Shown: piece after piece, positions 32,464 through 39,617 of the stretch
How the letters are laid out: every line of letters starts with the position of its first letter
How positions within the stretch are numbered: the first letter of the stretch is position 1
From: an uncultured Acidimicrobiales bacterium
GTDB lineage: Bacteria > Actinomycetota > Acidimicrobiia > Acidimicrobiales > SZUA-35
DNA length: 41,167 nt
Reading direction: 5' to 3'
NCBI GenBank assembly: GCA_938021675.1
Contig: CALIFY010000070.1
Location: 1 to 41,167 of the forward strand
Position numbers and translations under genes: made by a program
The notes under the pieces: model-generated
Databases searched by the model: none
The model's input: the letters and a program-made list of their open reading frames with translations, nothing else
What the model was told of the DNA's origin: nothing

Positions 32464-34005
32464 CTAGACCAGTCGGCGAAACGCTACGACTGCGATGTCA
32501 TCCGATGGGTCTTCTTCGAGGCGACCGGCCACAACCCCCGAGGCGATCTGGTCGATGTCGTCACCGGCGACCAGCAAGCGAGCCGCTAGCCGGCGAAGGC
32601 TCTCGTCGATCAGCTCCTCCGGGCGCTCGACGAGGCCGTCGGTGAACATCAGCACGACGTCTTCAGGTTCGAGCGCAATCGCTCGCTCGGGGTACCGGGG
32701 ATGTCCGCCGACGCCGAGCACCGGCCCAGGACATATAGCCAACACCTCGGCCGTGGTCGATCGACGCACCACCGGCGGAAGGTGTCCGGCGGTCGCGACG
32801 ACCGCAGAGCCGGTCTCCTTATCGATAGTCACAGCCAACGCAGTGGCCATCAGATCCTCGTCAGTGCAGAATCGATTCAAGGCGGCGAACACGTCGGGGA
32901 CCCGCAGGCCTTGCTGCAACAAGACGCGGGCCATGAGGCTGACCCTTCCCATGTCGGCCGCCGCTTGCACCCCCGATCCCGCCATGTCACCGACGACGAT
33001 GACCACCCGCCGATCGTCCTCATAGACGTCGTACCAATCTCCGCCGACCCGAGTTGCGAATGCGCCAGGCTGATATCGGACGGCGACCGAGAGCCCGGCT
33101 GCCGTCGGCTCGGCGGCCGGAAGCAGGCCACGCTGCAACTCGATGGCGACGAACCGTTGACGCTCGAACGCGGCGACACAATCGATCGCACGGCGTCCAC
33201 TTTCGGTTGCCCGTTCAAGCCCTCGACGGTCGACATAGTCCAACTCGGCGACGGTCAATTCGCTCACTACGAGCATGCCCTCGATCCCCCGCTGTCGGCA
33301 CGACAACGAGCAGCCGACCCAATGGCGGCCACCGTCGGTCCGACCGACCGTCGAAGCACCTTCCAGTTCGTCAAGTTTCTCGAGTTCGACCGTACCCCCG
33401 ACGTCCGGTCCGGCCTGGAAGCCGATGCTGTCGGTGCCAACCCGAAGCGAACCAACGATGGTGACCTCGCCGTACTCGACCAAGTCGGATACGGCGAGCC
33501 GGATGTCGGTCACCAACCGGTCGAGGTTTACCTGGCTGTCGCCAGCTTTCCGAAGAAGTGTCGACACACATCTATCTATCGATAGCTCGGCAGCCAGCAA
33601 TCGCTCAGCCCGCCGCTGTTGCGTGATGTCCTCCTGGGTTGCGATGTAGTGGGTCGTGAGCCCCGACTCGTCGATGACCGGGTCGATCCGCCAGCTGATC
33701 AGAAACGGCGTCCCATCCTTGCGATAGTTGACCGCCTCACCTTCGAATGGTCGCCCAGCATCCAAGTCTTGCCGAAGGCGATCCAGCACGGCCCGACTGG
33801 TCAATGGGCCTTGCATGATTCGAGGACTATCGCCGAGCACCTCGGCCTCGGTTCGTCCTGTCATCGAACAGTACGCCGGGTTCACGTAGACGATTCGCGG
33901 TCCAGGAAAGGTGAGTTCTGCCGTAGTGATGCAGGCCGCTGACCTCGTTTGATCAAGAGCGGCGCTGACTACCGGCAGCAACCTATGGGCAGCCGATTTA
34001 GACAT
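32464..34005 (-). CDS. PAS (LOV-like) sensor with SpoIIE-type PP2C phosphatase
   Basis: A 513-residue sensor phosphatase comparable to RsbP. The PAS domain (about 20-130) has LOV-like architecture: NPAYCSMTGRTEAEVLGDS, then PRIMQGPLTSR and NYRKDGTPFLISWRIDPV. At the flavin-adduct site (NCRFLQG in LOV) it reads SPRIMQG, so the reactive Cys is replaced by Pro61 and photochemistry is not expected. A middle region (about 140-270) may be GAF-like. The C-terminal SpoIIE domain (about 285-513) shows GGDWYDVYE, VVIVVGDMAGSG and MFTDGLVERP with the metal-binding aspartates. It likely dephosphorylates the STAS antagonist encoded 62 bp upstream on the same strand. Confidence 0.92.
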   Translation of the reverse strand: MSKSAAHRLLPVVSAALDQTRSAACITTAELTFPGPRIVYVNPAYCSMTGRTEAEVLGDSPRIMQGPLTSRAVLDRLRQDLDAGRPFEGEAVNYRKDGTPFLISWRIDPVIDESGLTTHYIATQEDITQQRRAERLLAAELSIDRCVSTLLRKAGDSQVNLDRLVTDIRLAVSDLVEYGEVTIVGSLRVGTDSIGFQAGPDVGGTVELEKLDELEGASTVGRTDGGRHWVGCSLSCRQRGIEGMLVVSELTVAELDYVDRRGLERATESGRRAIDCVAAFERQRFVAIELQRGLLPAAEPTAAGLSVAVRYQPGAFATRVGGDWYDVYEDDRRVVIVVGDMAGSGVQAAADMGRVSLMARVLLQQGLRVPDVFAALNRFCTDEDLMATALAVTIDKETGSAVVATAGHLPPVVRRSTTAEVLAICPGPVLGVGGHPRYPERAIALEPEDVVLMFTDGLVERPEELIDESLRRLAARLLVAGDDIDQIASGVVAGRLEEDPSDDIAVVAFRRLV

Positions 34006-34067
34006 AGCTCTTTCGTACCTTACGCCAATGAACCAACATTGTCTGCTCGAACGAAGCGAGCAACTAC

Positions 34068-34379
34068 CTACGGGCTGATCTGGAACTCCGACCTCAGACC
34101 GGTGATATCGAGCAAACGGCTGACCGGCTCACTTGGTGACACCACGACAAGGCCACCACCGGCGTGGTGCCGACGATGAGCCCGAACGAGCACGCGAAGC
34201 CCGGAGGAATCCACGAAGGTCACTTTGGAAAGGTCGACCGATACCGCCCCATCGATCGGCAGATCAGCCAACACCTCATCGAGCATCGGAGCGGTACACG
34301 AATCGATTTGTCCATCGGCTATCACCGCGGTCGGGTCTTCCGGGGAAACCGTCACGGTGAGATTATCAACAGCTGCCAA
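34068..34379 (-). CDS. STAS-domain anti-sigma factor antagonist (RsbV-like)
   Basis: A 103-residue STAS protein. The phosphorylatable serine sits in FVDSSGLRVLV, the conserved D-S-S-G-L motif; upstream is VIADGQIDSCTAPML and downstream LVVVSPSEPVSRLLDITGL. In its unphosphorylated form it would bind the RsbW-like protein and free the sigma factor. The start is TTG 34379. It precedes the PP2C phosphatase gene on the same strand, completing the partner-switching set: sigma, anti-sigma, antagonist, phosphatase. Confidence 0.92.
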   Translation of the reverse strand: MAAVDNLTVTVSPEDPTAVIADGQIDSCTAPMLDEVLADLPIDGAVSVDLSKVTFVDSSGLRVLVRAHRRHHAGGGLVVVSPSEPVSRLLDITGLRSEFQISP

Positions 34380-34597
34380 GACCGCTTAGCGTAGCGGGCC
34401 TCAACGCCCTGTTCCCGCCACCGCGACCAATCCCAGACACCAATTCTCTGAGGTATCGTGCCCGACTTCGCCCCATGTTGGCCGCAGCAAGAGGAACGAA
34501 GCGGCGTGGACCGAGTGGGAGGATATCGCACATGTGGCGGCCGGTATGCGACGACCCGACCCACATGGCCGGACGTGTTCGCTGCGACAATAGCTCG

Positions 34598-35569
34598 GTG
34601 GGTTACCCGTATCCCGTTACCGCCCCATACGACTCCGGGATGCTCGACGTCGGCGACGGGCACGCCATCTATTGGACGACATCAGGGCGACCGGATGGCA
34701 AGCCGGCCGTGTTGCTACATGGCGGGCCGGGAAGTGGTTCGTCACCCCGCACCCGCCGCATGTTCGACCCGAACCGATACCGGATCGTGCAATTCGACCA
34801 ACGAAACTGTGGCCGCAGCACCCCGAGTGCCGGCGATCGGCAAGTTGACCTGTCGGCGAACACGACACCACATCTTCTGGCTGACATCGAACGACTTCGC
34901 CTGATGCTCGGAATCGACCGATGGCTGATCTTCGGCGGATCGTGGGGGTCGACGCTCGGCATGGCCTATGCCGAGGCACACCCAAAGGTCGTCACCGAGC
35001 TCGTGTTGTCCAGTGTGGTAACCACAAGCGAGACAGAGGTCGAGTGGGCCACTCGAACGATGGGCCGAATATTTCCTGAGCGCTGGCGAACGTTTCGAGA
35101 TGCGCTCCCTCCGGAGGCCCGCCACGGCAACCTGGCAGCGGCCTACAACATGCTCCTCATGGATCCAGATCCGGCGGTTCACGAGCCAGCAGCGCTCGCC
35201 TGGTGCCACTGGGAGGACGTTCATGCCTCCCTCGCCGACGGATATCGGCCATCACTTAGCATCGCCGATGCTTCCTTCCGGCTGTGTTTCTCACGATTGG
35301 TCACCCACTACTGGAGCAATGCCGGCTTCGTGGAGGATGGTCAGCTCGTGCGCAACGCCGAGAGACTCGATGCGATACCCACCTTCCTCGTTCACGGTCG
35401 ACGCGATGTCAGCAGCCCGGTAGACGTGCCTGTGGCGTTTGCGTCAAGAATTCCTACAGCCGAGTTATTCATCTCCGAAACAGACGGTCATGGTGGACAG
35501 TCGATGTCCGAGTGGGTAACCGGCATCACCGATCGTCTTGCTGAGCCGAGGTCTCGTGCTTGCGGTTAG
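34598..35569 (+). CDS. pip: Proline iminopeptidase
   Basis: Alpha/beta-hydrolase releasing N-terminal proline from peptides in the cytoplasm. Family blocks: YDSGMLDVGDGHAIYW, the oxyanion-hole HGGPGSG, FDQRNCGRS, the nucleophile elbow GGSWGSTLGMAYAE, and the C-terminal VHGRRDVSSPVDV and TDGHGG with Asp and His of the triad. The frame opens at 34475, but homology begins at GYPYPV, so GTG 34598 (323 residues, the usual length) is preferred. It has no obvious ribosome binding site. Its 3' end overlaps the convergent MerR gene by 44 bp. Confidence 0.9.
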   Translation: MGYPYPVTAPYDSGMLDVGDGHAIYWTTSGRPDGKPAVLLHGGPGSGSSPRTRRMFDPNRYRIVQFDQRNCGRSTPSAGDRQVDLSANTTPHLLADIERLRLMLGIDRWLIFGGSWGSTLGMAYAEAHPKVVTELVLSSVVTTSETEVEWATRTMGRIFPERWRTFRDALPPEARHGNLAAAYNMLLMDPDPAVHEPAALAWCHWEDVHASLADGYRPSLSIADASFRLCFSRLVTHYWSNAGFVEDGQLVRNAERLDAIPTFLVHGRRDVSSPVDVPVAFASRIPTAELFISETDGHGGQSMSEWVTGITDRLAEPRSRACG

Positions 35570-35987
35570 ATCGCCCGGTGGTCAACCGTTCGAGGGCACC
35601 GGACGCTGCGGAGCGAAGTAGGCGTTGAAACGAGGGGCAGTCACTATGGCTCGACGCGGGGCAGGCGGCGGCGTGTCGGAGGCCATCACGCATCGCCGTC
35701 AACCTACGAATGGTGGCGTCGAGGTCATCGGCCTTCGCCAGCAACACGTCGACGTCGAGTTGCGGCTCACCGTTTGGTCCGAACATGTCGGCGATCTCAG
35801 CCAACGAGAATCCGGCCGCCTGCCCCAGTGCGATAAGGGCGAGTTGATCCACCGTGTGCTCGTCGAACTGGCGCCGCAGTCCATGCCGCCCGACCGATTC
35901 GATCAGCCCCCGCTGTTCGTAGTACCGAAGCGTTGACGGAGGTACACCAGACCGTTTGGCAACGACGCCAATATCCAAGGCCGTCAT
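35526..35987 (-). CDS. MerR-family transcriptional regulator
   Basis: A 153-residue regulator. The winged helix is DIGVVAKRSGVPPSTLRYYEQRGLIES, then RRQFDEHTVDQLALIALGQAAGFSLAEIADMF. A dimerisation helix follows, and a C-terminal ACPASSHSDCPSF carries two cysteines eight residues apart that could sense metal, redox state or an electrophile. It is divergent from a methyltransferase gene; the spacer holds a MerR-type promoter/operator with a SoxR-box-like half. The 3' end overlaps the convergent iminopeptidase gene by 44 bp. Confidence 0.92.
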   Translation of the reverse strand: MTALDIGVVAKRSGVPPSTLRYYEQRGLIESVGRHGLRRQFDEHTVDQLALIALGQAAGFSLAEIADMFGPNGEPQLDVDVLLAKADDLDATIRRLTAMRDGLRHAAACPASSHSDCPSFQRLLRSAASGALERLTTGRSNRKHETSAQQDDR

Positions 35988-36009
35988 GAGTTCATGATAC
36001 CGACGTCAA

Positions 36010-36040
36010 TTGACTTGAAGCTAACTTGAGGTGGCAGGCT
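36010..36040 (+). promoter_or_regulatory. MerR-type promoter with long spacer and dyad
   Basis: TTGACT (36010-36015) and CAGGCT (36035-36040) are separated by 19 bp, the stretched spacing used by MerR activators. The spacer includes AACTTGAGGT, identical to one half of the classical SoxR box; the left half ACTTGAAGCT matches the mirrored sequence at 7 of 10 positions. The -10 is weak, as expected of an activator-dependent promoter. It faces the methyltransferase gene. Confidence 0.5.
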
Positions 36041-36044
36041 TACC

Positions 36045-36076
36045 GTCGACAGCAGATGACGTCGACAGCAGATGAC
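36045..36076. repeat. Tandem 16-bp duplication in the methyltransferase leader
   Basis: GTCGACAGCAGATGAC is repeated exactly at 36045-36060 and 36061-36076, followed by GTCGA of a third start. It lies between the MerR-type promoter and the ribosome binding site (AAGGAAAC) of the gene at 36100. Probably slippage; it lengthens the leader. Confidence 0.8.
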
Positions 36077-36099
36077 GTCGAAAAAGAAGGAAACGATCC

Positions 36100-36693
36100 A
36101 TGTGGGACGAGCGCTACACCCAAGATGGCTACCTGTTCGGCACGAAACCGGCGTCGTTTTTGTCGAGACGAACAGACCTCCTCCGGACAGGCGCCCAGGC
36201 GCTCGCAGTAGGCGACGGCGAAGGTCGAAACTCGGTCTTTCTCGCCGAACGCGGCCTGGAGGTAACCGCTATGGACGTCTCGCCAGTGGGCGTTGCGAAG
36301 GCGCGTCGACTGGCGGAGGCACAGGGTGTCACGGTCGACTATCACGTGGCCGACGTGCTCGATTGGGAGTGGGTGCCGAACAGCTGCGACATCGTGGTCG
36401 GCGTGTTCATCCAATTCTTGCCTCCCGACGAACGGGCCGCGGTGTTCCAGGGGATGCAACGGACGTTGCGACCCGGAGGCCGACTGCTGCTCCACGGTTA
36501 TCGACCCGAGCAGGTCGACTATGCGACCGGCGGCCCACCAGACCCCGACTACATGTACACCGAAGACCTCCTCCGCAACGCGTTCCAAGACTTCACGATT
36601 GAGGTTCTCGACAGCTACGACGCCCGCATAGAGGAAGGAACTGGCCACGTCGGCATGTCCGCCCTTATCGACCTGGTCGCCCGCAAGGAGTAA
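36100..36693 (+). CDS. SAM-dependent methyltransferase, TehB-like
   Basis: A 197-residue class I methyltransferase. It begins MWDERYTQDGYLFGTKPASFL, the usual opening of TehB/thiopurine-methyltransferase-like proteins. Motif I is degenerate: ALAVGDGEGRNSVFLAERG. VTAMDVSPVGVAKARRLA and RPGGRLLLHGY follow. Members detoxify small molecules such as tellurite or methylate thiols. AAGGAAAC lies a few bases before ATG 36100. It is controlled, by inference, by the divergent MerR regulator, which fits a detoxification gene. Confidence 0.88.
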   Translation: MWDERYTQDGYLFGTKPASFLSRRTDLLRTGAQALAVGDGEGRNSVFLAERGLEVTAMDVSPVGVAKARRLAEAQGVTVDYHVADVLDWEWVPNSCDIVVGVFIQFLPPDERAAVFQGMQRTLRPGGRLLLHGYRPEQVDYATGGPPDPDYMYTEDLLRNAFQDFTIEVLDSYDARIEEGTGHVGMSALIDLVARKE

Positions 36694-36988
36694 GACAAGC
36701 CGACCACAGCACCCGAACGCTGTCGGTACAACTTGGATTTGAAGACCTTCGTGAGGGAACCGGGTACCCGGCATCGACCCGCCTCGAAAGACAAGGATTT
36801 CTTTCCTCCCGACTCGTCGCATCTGATTCCGGCCCCGCTCGCAAGGACTGCCAACCAACCACTTCAGGCACGACCTTCGACTCCAACAGCAGCGAGAGCT
36901 GCGGCGCGAGCTCAACACCAATCCCCACGACGCGGCGGCCGACGTCGGCCCGCGCACTGCACTTCGAAACCTCGGAAGTCTTCGCACC
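36694..36988. other. Gap without a recognised gene
   Basis: A 295-bp stretch after the methyltransferase. A plus-strand frame (36733-37014) is open but low-complexity and basic, typical of a chance frame. The only structure seen is the palindrome CCGGGTACCCGG at 36760-36771. Confidence 0.5.
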
Positions 36989-37339
36989 ATGGCAGCCGAG
37001 GCGGCACGGGATGATGTGCTACGGCCACGCTGGCTCGTCGGTTCGGTTTCAGCGCTTACCAGCTTCTTGATAACCGTCGTCGCATTCGCCGTGGTCAGCT
37101 TCTACTTCATGGAAGGAGTGCTCGACTCTGAAACCACCGAGCCGGTGAGGTCTAGCCTCTTCCCATTCCCGTGGTCCGAAGTTGAAGTCGACCCATCTTC
37201 TGGGGTGTTTTCTTTGACGCTTCAACCGGGCCCGATGCCGCTGTTCACCGCCGCCCTTACGTGGATCGCCACCACGAGACCTTGGCGAATCTCTCGTTCC
37301 AATTTGGCCGGAACGCAACGCCAAAACCGACTCGCGTAG
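36989..37339 (+). CDS. Hypothetical membrane protein
   Basis: A 116-residue ORF with one clear hydrophobic segment (about 16-40, VGSVSALTSFLITVVAFAVV followed by SFYFM). A soluble loop with proline- and aspartate-rich sequence follows, then a weaker hydrophobic stretch near 83-93 and a basic tail. No family was recognised and the ribosome binding site is not obvious. Composition is acceptable for a real gene. It stands alone between the methyltransferase and the CYTH-like gene. Confidence 0.5.
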   Translation: MAAEAARDDVLRPRWLVGSVSALTSFLITVVAFAVVSFYFMEGVLDSETTEPVRSSLFPFPWSEVEVDPSSGVFSLTLQPGPMPLFTAALTWIATTRPWRISRSNLAGTQRQNRLA

Positions 37340-37456
37340 CCGAAGCAACCGACCCCTCGACCCAGGTGCCGCCACAGCCCACGCCTGGCCCATGCTGAGC
37401 GTTCCTCCGCCTGCGCGCTACTGTTGTGGTCAGTTCAGTGGGGAACGGGTTCGAGA

Positions 37457-38050
37457 ATGTCCAAGAAAAATAGGGTGGAAGAGGAGCCCCGGAACGCTCG
37501 CTTCGAGTACCGGGTGTGGGGGAAGCACCGCAAGGCTGAGAAGCTACTTCGCAAGCTGGCTTCCGAAGAAACCCGCCACGACTTCGAGGATTGTTACCTA
37601 CTTATAGACGACCCGACCTTGAACGCCAAAGTCCGCGGCAACACCTTGAAGATCAAGCAACTCGTGGCCGAAGATAAAGGGTTTGAACGGTGGGTCGCCC
37701 AGAAACACCTTTCATCGGATACCGCTCCGACCCCATTCGACGTGATGTTCGACGAACTCGAACTCGAACAATTGCAGTGCGATGCCCCGTACGATCTCGC
37801 CGAAGCGGTTGACGAACTCGATCCGGATCTTGGAGTCCGGGCGGTGTTCGTATCGAAGCACAGACACCGCTACCGGATAGGTAATCTTCGGGCCGAAGTT
37901 ACGGAAATCGAGATGGTCGACACCGACGAAGTGCTCTGGACGTTAGCGATCGAGGGCGACGATCTGAATGAGCTAGTAGCACTTCGCAAGTTGCTCGGCC
38001 TCCGGGATGAGCCGAACACTCCCATACATCAAGCCATCGATCCCGAGTAA
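37457..38050 (+). CDS. CYTH-like protein
   Basis: A 197-residue protein from ATG 37457; an in-frame ATG at 37424 adds only unlikely residues. It opens with FEYRVWGKHRKAEKLLRKLA, then YLLIDDPTLNAKVRGNTLKIKQL, which follows the CYTH/triphosphate-tunnel pattern of an opening strand (F-E-x-x-x) and a later V-K-x-R / L-x-I-K strand pair. The C-terminal half has RAVFVSKHRHRYRIGNLRAEVTEIE, also in keeping with tunnel strands. CYTH enzymes act on triphosphates or polyphosphate; activity here is unproven. A CHAD protein, the usual partner, is encoded 29 kb away at 7265. Confidence 0.6.
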   Translation: MSKKNRVEEEPRNARFEYRVWGKHRKAEKLLRKLASEETRHDFEDCYLLIDDPTLNAKVRGNTLKIKQLVAEDKGFERWVAQKHLSSDTAPTPFDVMFDELELEQLQCDAPYDLAEAVDELDPDLGVRAVFVSKHRHRYRIGNLRAEVTEIEMVDTDEVLWTLAIEGDDLNELVALRKLLGLRDEPNTPIHQAIDPE

Positions 38051-38152
38051 CCAACGTCGATCATCAGCACCAACACCAACCAGCAAACACACCAACTCCA
38101 GAGTTTGCGTGGGGGCCGCTTGGATCGTCGAACCCGACGGGCGCACCACCCA

Positions 38153-38225
38153 GGTGACCGCTGACTTTTGGAACCCCAATCGAGTTCCAAAAGTCAGTCG
38201 GCATCGTTGGGAACCCAACGTCACC
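38153..38225. terminator. Clustered hairpins between convergent genes
   Basis: CTGACTTTTGGAAC (38161-38174) and its exact complement (38184-38197) form a perfect 14-bp stem with a 9-base loop. Directly after comes CGTTGGG-AA-CCCAACG (38205-38220). GGTGA (38153-38157) and TCACC (38221-38225) could close the whole region. The block lies between the CYTH-like gene and the convergent DUF2690 gene, so a bidirectional terminator is likely. A structured RNA or small mobile-element relic is also possible. The rest of the gap 38051-38371 holds no gene I can support. Confidence 0.5.
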
Positions 38226-38371
38226 CACCTGAAGACTAGCGGCCTACCCGTTCCCGATTCTTGGGATCGACATCGTTGCAACCTCCGTATGAATTGCGAG
38301 AGGCTGCAGCTTTCCGAAGACCGGTGCACACCGCTGCGATAGGTGCATGTGTACGCCTAATACCTGTCTGC

Positions 38372-38824
38372 CTAATACCTGTCTGTGCACGCCGTGGAGC
38401 TATCTGTGTATTTGTAGCAAGCGATAGCTTTAGAGCCGGCGTCGTCCACCATGTCAGTCCAGTTCCGATAGCTCCCGCCAGATGATGCGGTGAGTTTCGC
38501 TGAGTGGATCTCCAGTGGTTTGCCTTCTACCCGGTGGATGAATATGGTGGCACTTCGTCGGGGGCCTGTCCCCCGTGCCCAGGCCGATCGACAACTGGGC
38601 GAATACCGCAGTTCGATCTTGAATGGTTCACCATCTTCGACCCCGTCCAACGTCGCCGCGGTAATTGCGTCTGCAGAACAGCCGCTACTAATCGGATCGG
38701 CGCCGTCACAGGCCGAGTTTGAGCAGAAGCTTTGGGATGCTGCTGAAGCTGGGCTGCTACTGCTCAATAACGTGAACACAGCCAATACGCCGGCACAAAC
38801 CAGAGATGCTCTTTTACTTTTCAC
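38372..38824 (-). CDS. Secreted DUF2690-family protein
   Basis: A 150-residue exported protein. GTG 38824 has AGGAG about 10 bases upstream; a TTG at 38848 is less likely. A Sec signal peptide is clear: KSKRAS, then a hydrophobic core and SSSSPASAAS with a probable cut after ASA. The mature part has six cysteines and follows the DUF2690 layout: FCSNSACDGADPISSGC near the start, then KIELRYSPSCRSAWARG, then a C-terminal CYKYTDSSTACT. The paired cysteines suggest disulfides outside the cell. Function of the family is not known. Confidence 0.82.
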   Translation of the reverse strand: MKSKRASLVCAGVLAVFTLLSSSSPASAASQSFCSNSACDGADPISSGCSADAITAATLDGVEDGEPFKIELRYSPSCRSAWARGTGPRRSATIFIHRVEGKPLEIHSAKLTASSGGSYRNWTDMVDDAGSKAIACYKYTDSSTACTDRY

Positions 38825-39039
38825 TTGGTGGTTGCTCCTTGTCGCCAACCGCCTCGCCCGCCATCACCTTAGACCAACGCACCGAACTTGGACCGCAATA
38901 ATTGTCACACCAGAAACGTCCGGTTGTTCGTCACAATCCACGAGCGGCTGTTACTACTAAAACCCGATGCCGTCACCCAAAAACCGATTCGCAATTGGCG
39001 GTAGATGTTCTACCGATGGTCTACTTCTTGGGAGAAAGC

Positions 39040-39459
39040 TCAACTCTCAGCGACGACACCGAGGCTGTCGAGAAATGCTTGCGATGGTTGACACTCCGAT
39101 GAGATGTCGACGACCGTACCGGTGGGATCGGTCAGGATCATCCGCCGTTGCCCGTAGAAGAGATCCGTTGGAGGCTCGACAACCCGGTAGCCAAGTTCGA
39201 TAGCCCGACGGTGCACGCTATCGACGTCATCGACGACAAACGTGAGAAGAATGCCGCCTCCCCCGGGGACGACCCCGGACGGAACGATCGGATGATCGGC
39301 GGCGATGATGCCGAGCTCGACACCGCCATCGTCAGGTGCGGTGAGATGAACGAACCAGTCGCTGTCGAACTCGGTGACCCAACCGAGCAGATCGACGTAC
39401 CACGCCGTCGTTCCAGCCAGGTCGCTACTGATGACGTTGGGAAACCCACGGGTAATCAT
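39040..39459 (-). CDS. VOC-superfamily protein (glyoxalase/bleomycin-resistance fold)
   Basis: A 139-residue protein with two beta-alpha-beta-beta-beta units: FPNVISSDLAGTTAWYVDLLGW and LTFVVDDVDSVHRRAIELGYRVVEPPTDLFYGQRRMILTDPTGTVVDI. The final D-P-x-G-x-x-V-D-I is the usual VOC end. Members include metal-dependent isomerases, dioxygenases and drug-binding proteins; the substrate cannot be told. ATG 39459. No operon partner. Confidence 0.88.
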   Translation of the reverse strand: MITRGFPNVISSDLAGTTAWYVDLLGWVTEFDSDWFVHLTAPDDGGVELGIIAADHPIVPSGVVPGGGGILLTFVVDDVDSVHRRAIELGYRVVEPPTDLFYGQRRMILTDPTGTVVDISSECQPSQAFLDSLGVVAES

Positions 39460-39617
39460 TGAGTCACTCTATGTGGCATATTCTCCCAGTGGTAGTGCAC
39501 TGCGGCGGCATCGACCGACTCCACGTCCTGGAGCCGGGGCTGCGCCACGTTCACACTCGCAGCAACTTATACGGCACCTCTCAGCCGGTTCTCATGTTCT
39601 GAAGAAATAGTCAGACT

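Noticed and set aside
32701-33585. 294-codon plus-strand frame
   Set aside because: Antisense to the PAS-SpoIIE phosphatase gene, with shadow-like composition.
36040-36990. 316-codon minus-strand frame
   Set aside because: Antisense to the TehB-like methyltransferase; no domain seen.
36733-37014. 93-codon plus-strand frame in the gap after the methyltransferase
   Set aside because: Very rich in Arg, Pro and Ala with no domain; it overlaps the start of the more plausible membrane protein.
38007-38342. 111-codon frame through the hairpin region
   Set aside because: It crosses a perfect 14-bp inverted repeat and has no family resemblance; structure explains the region better than coding.
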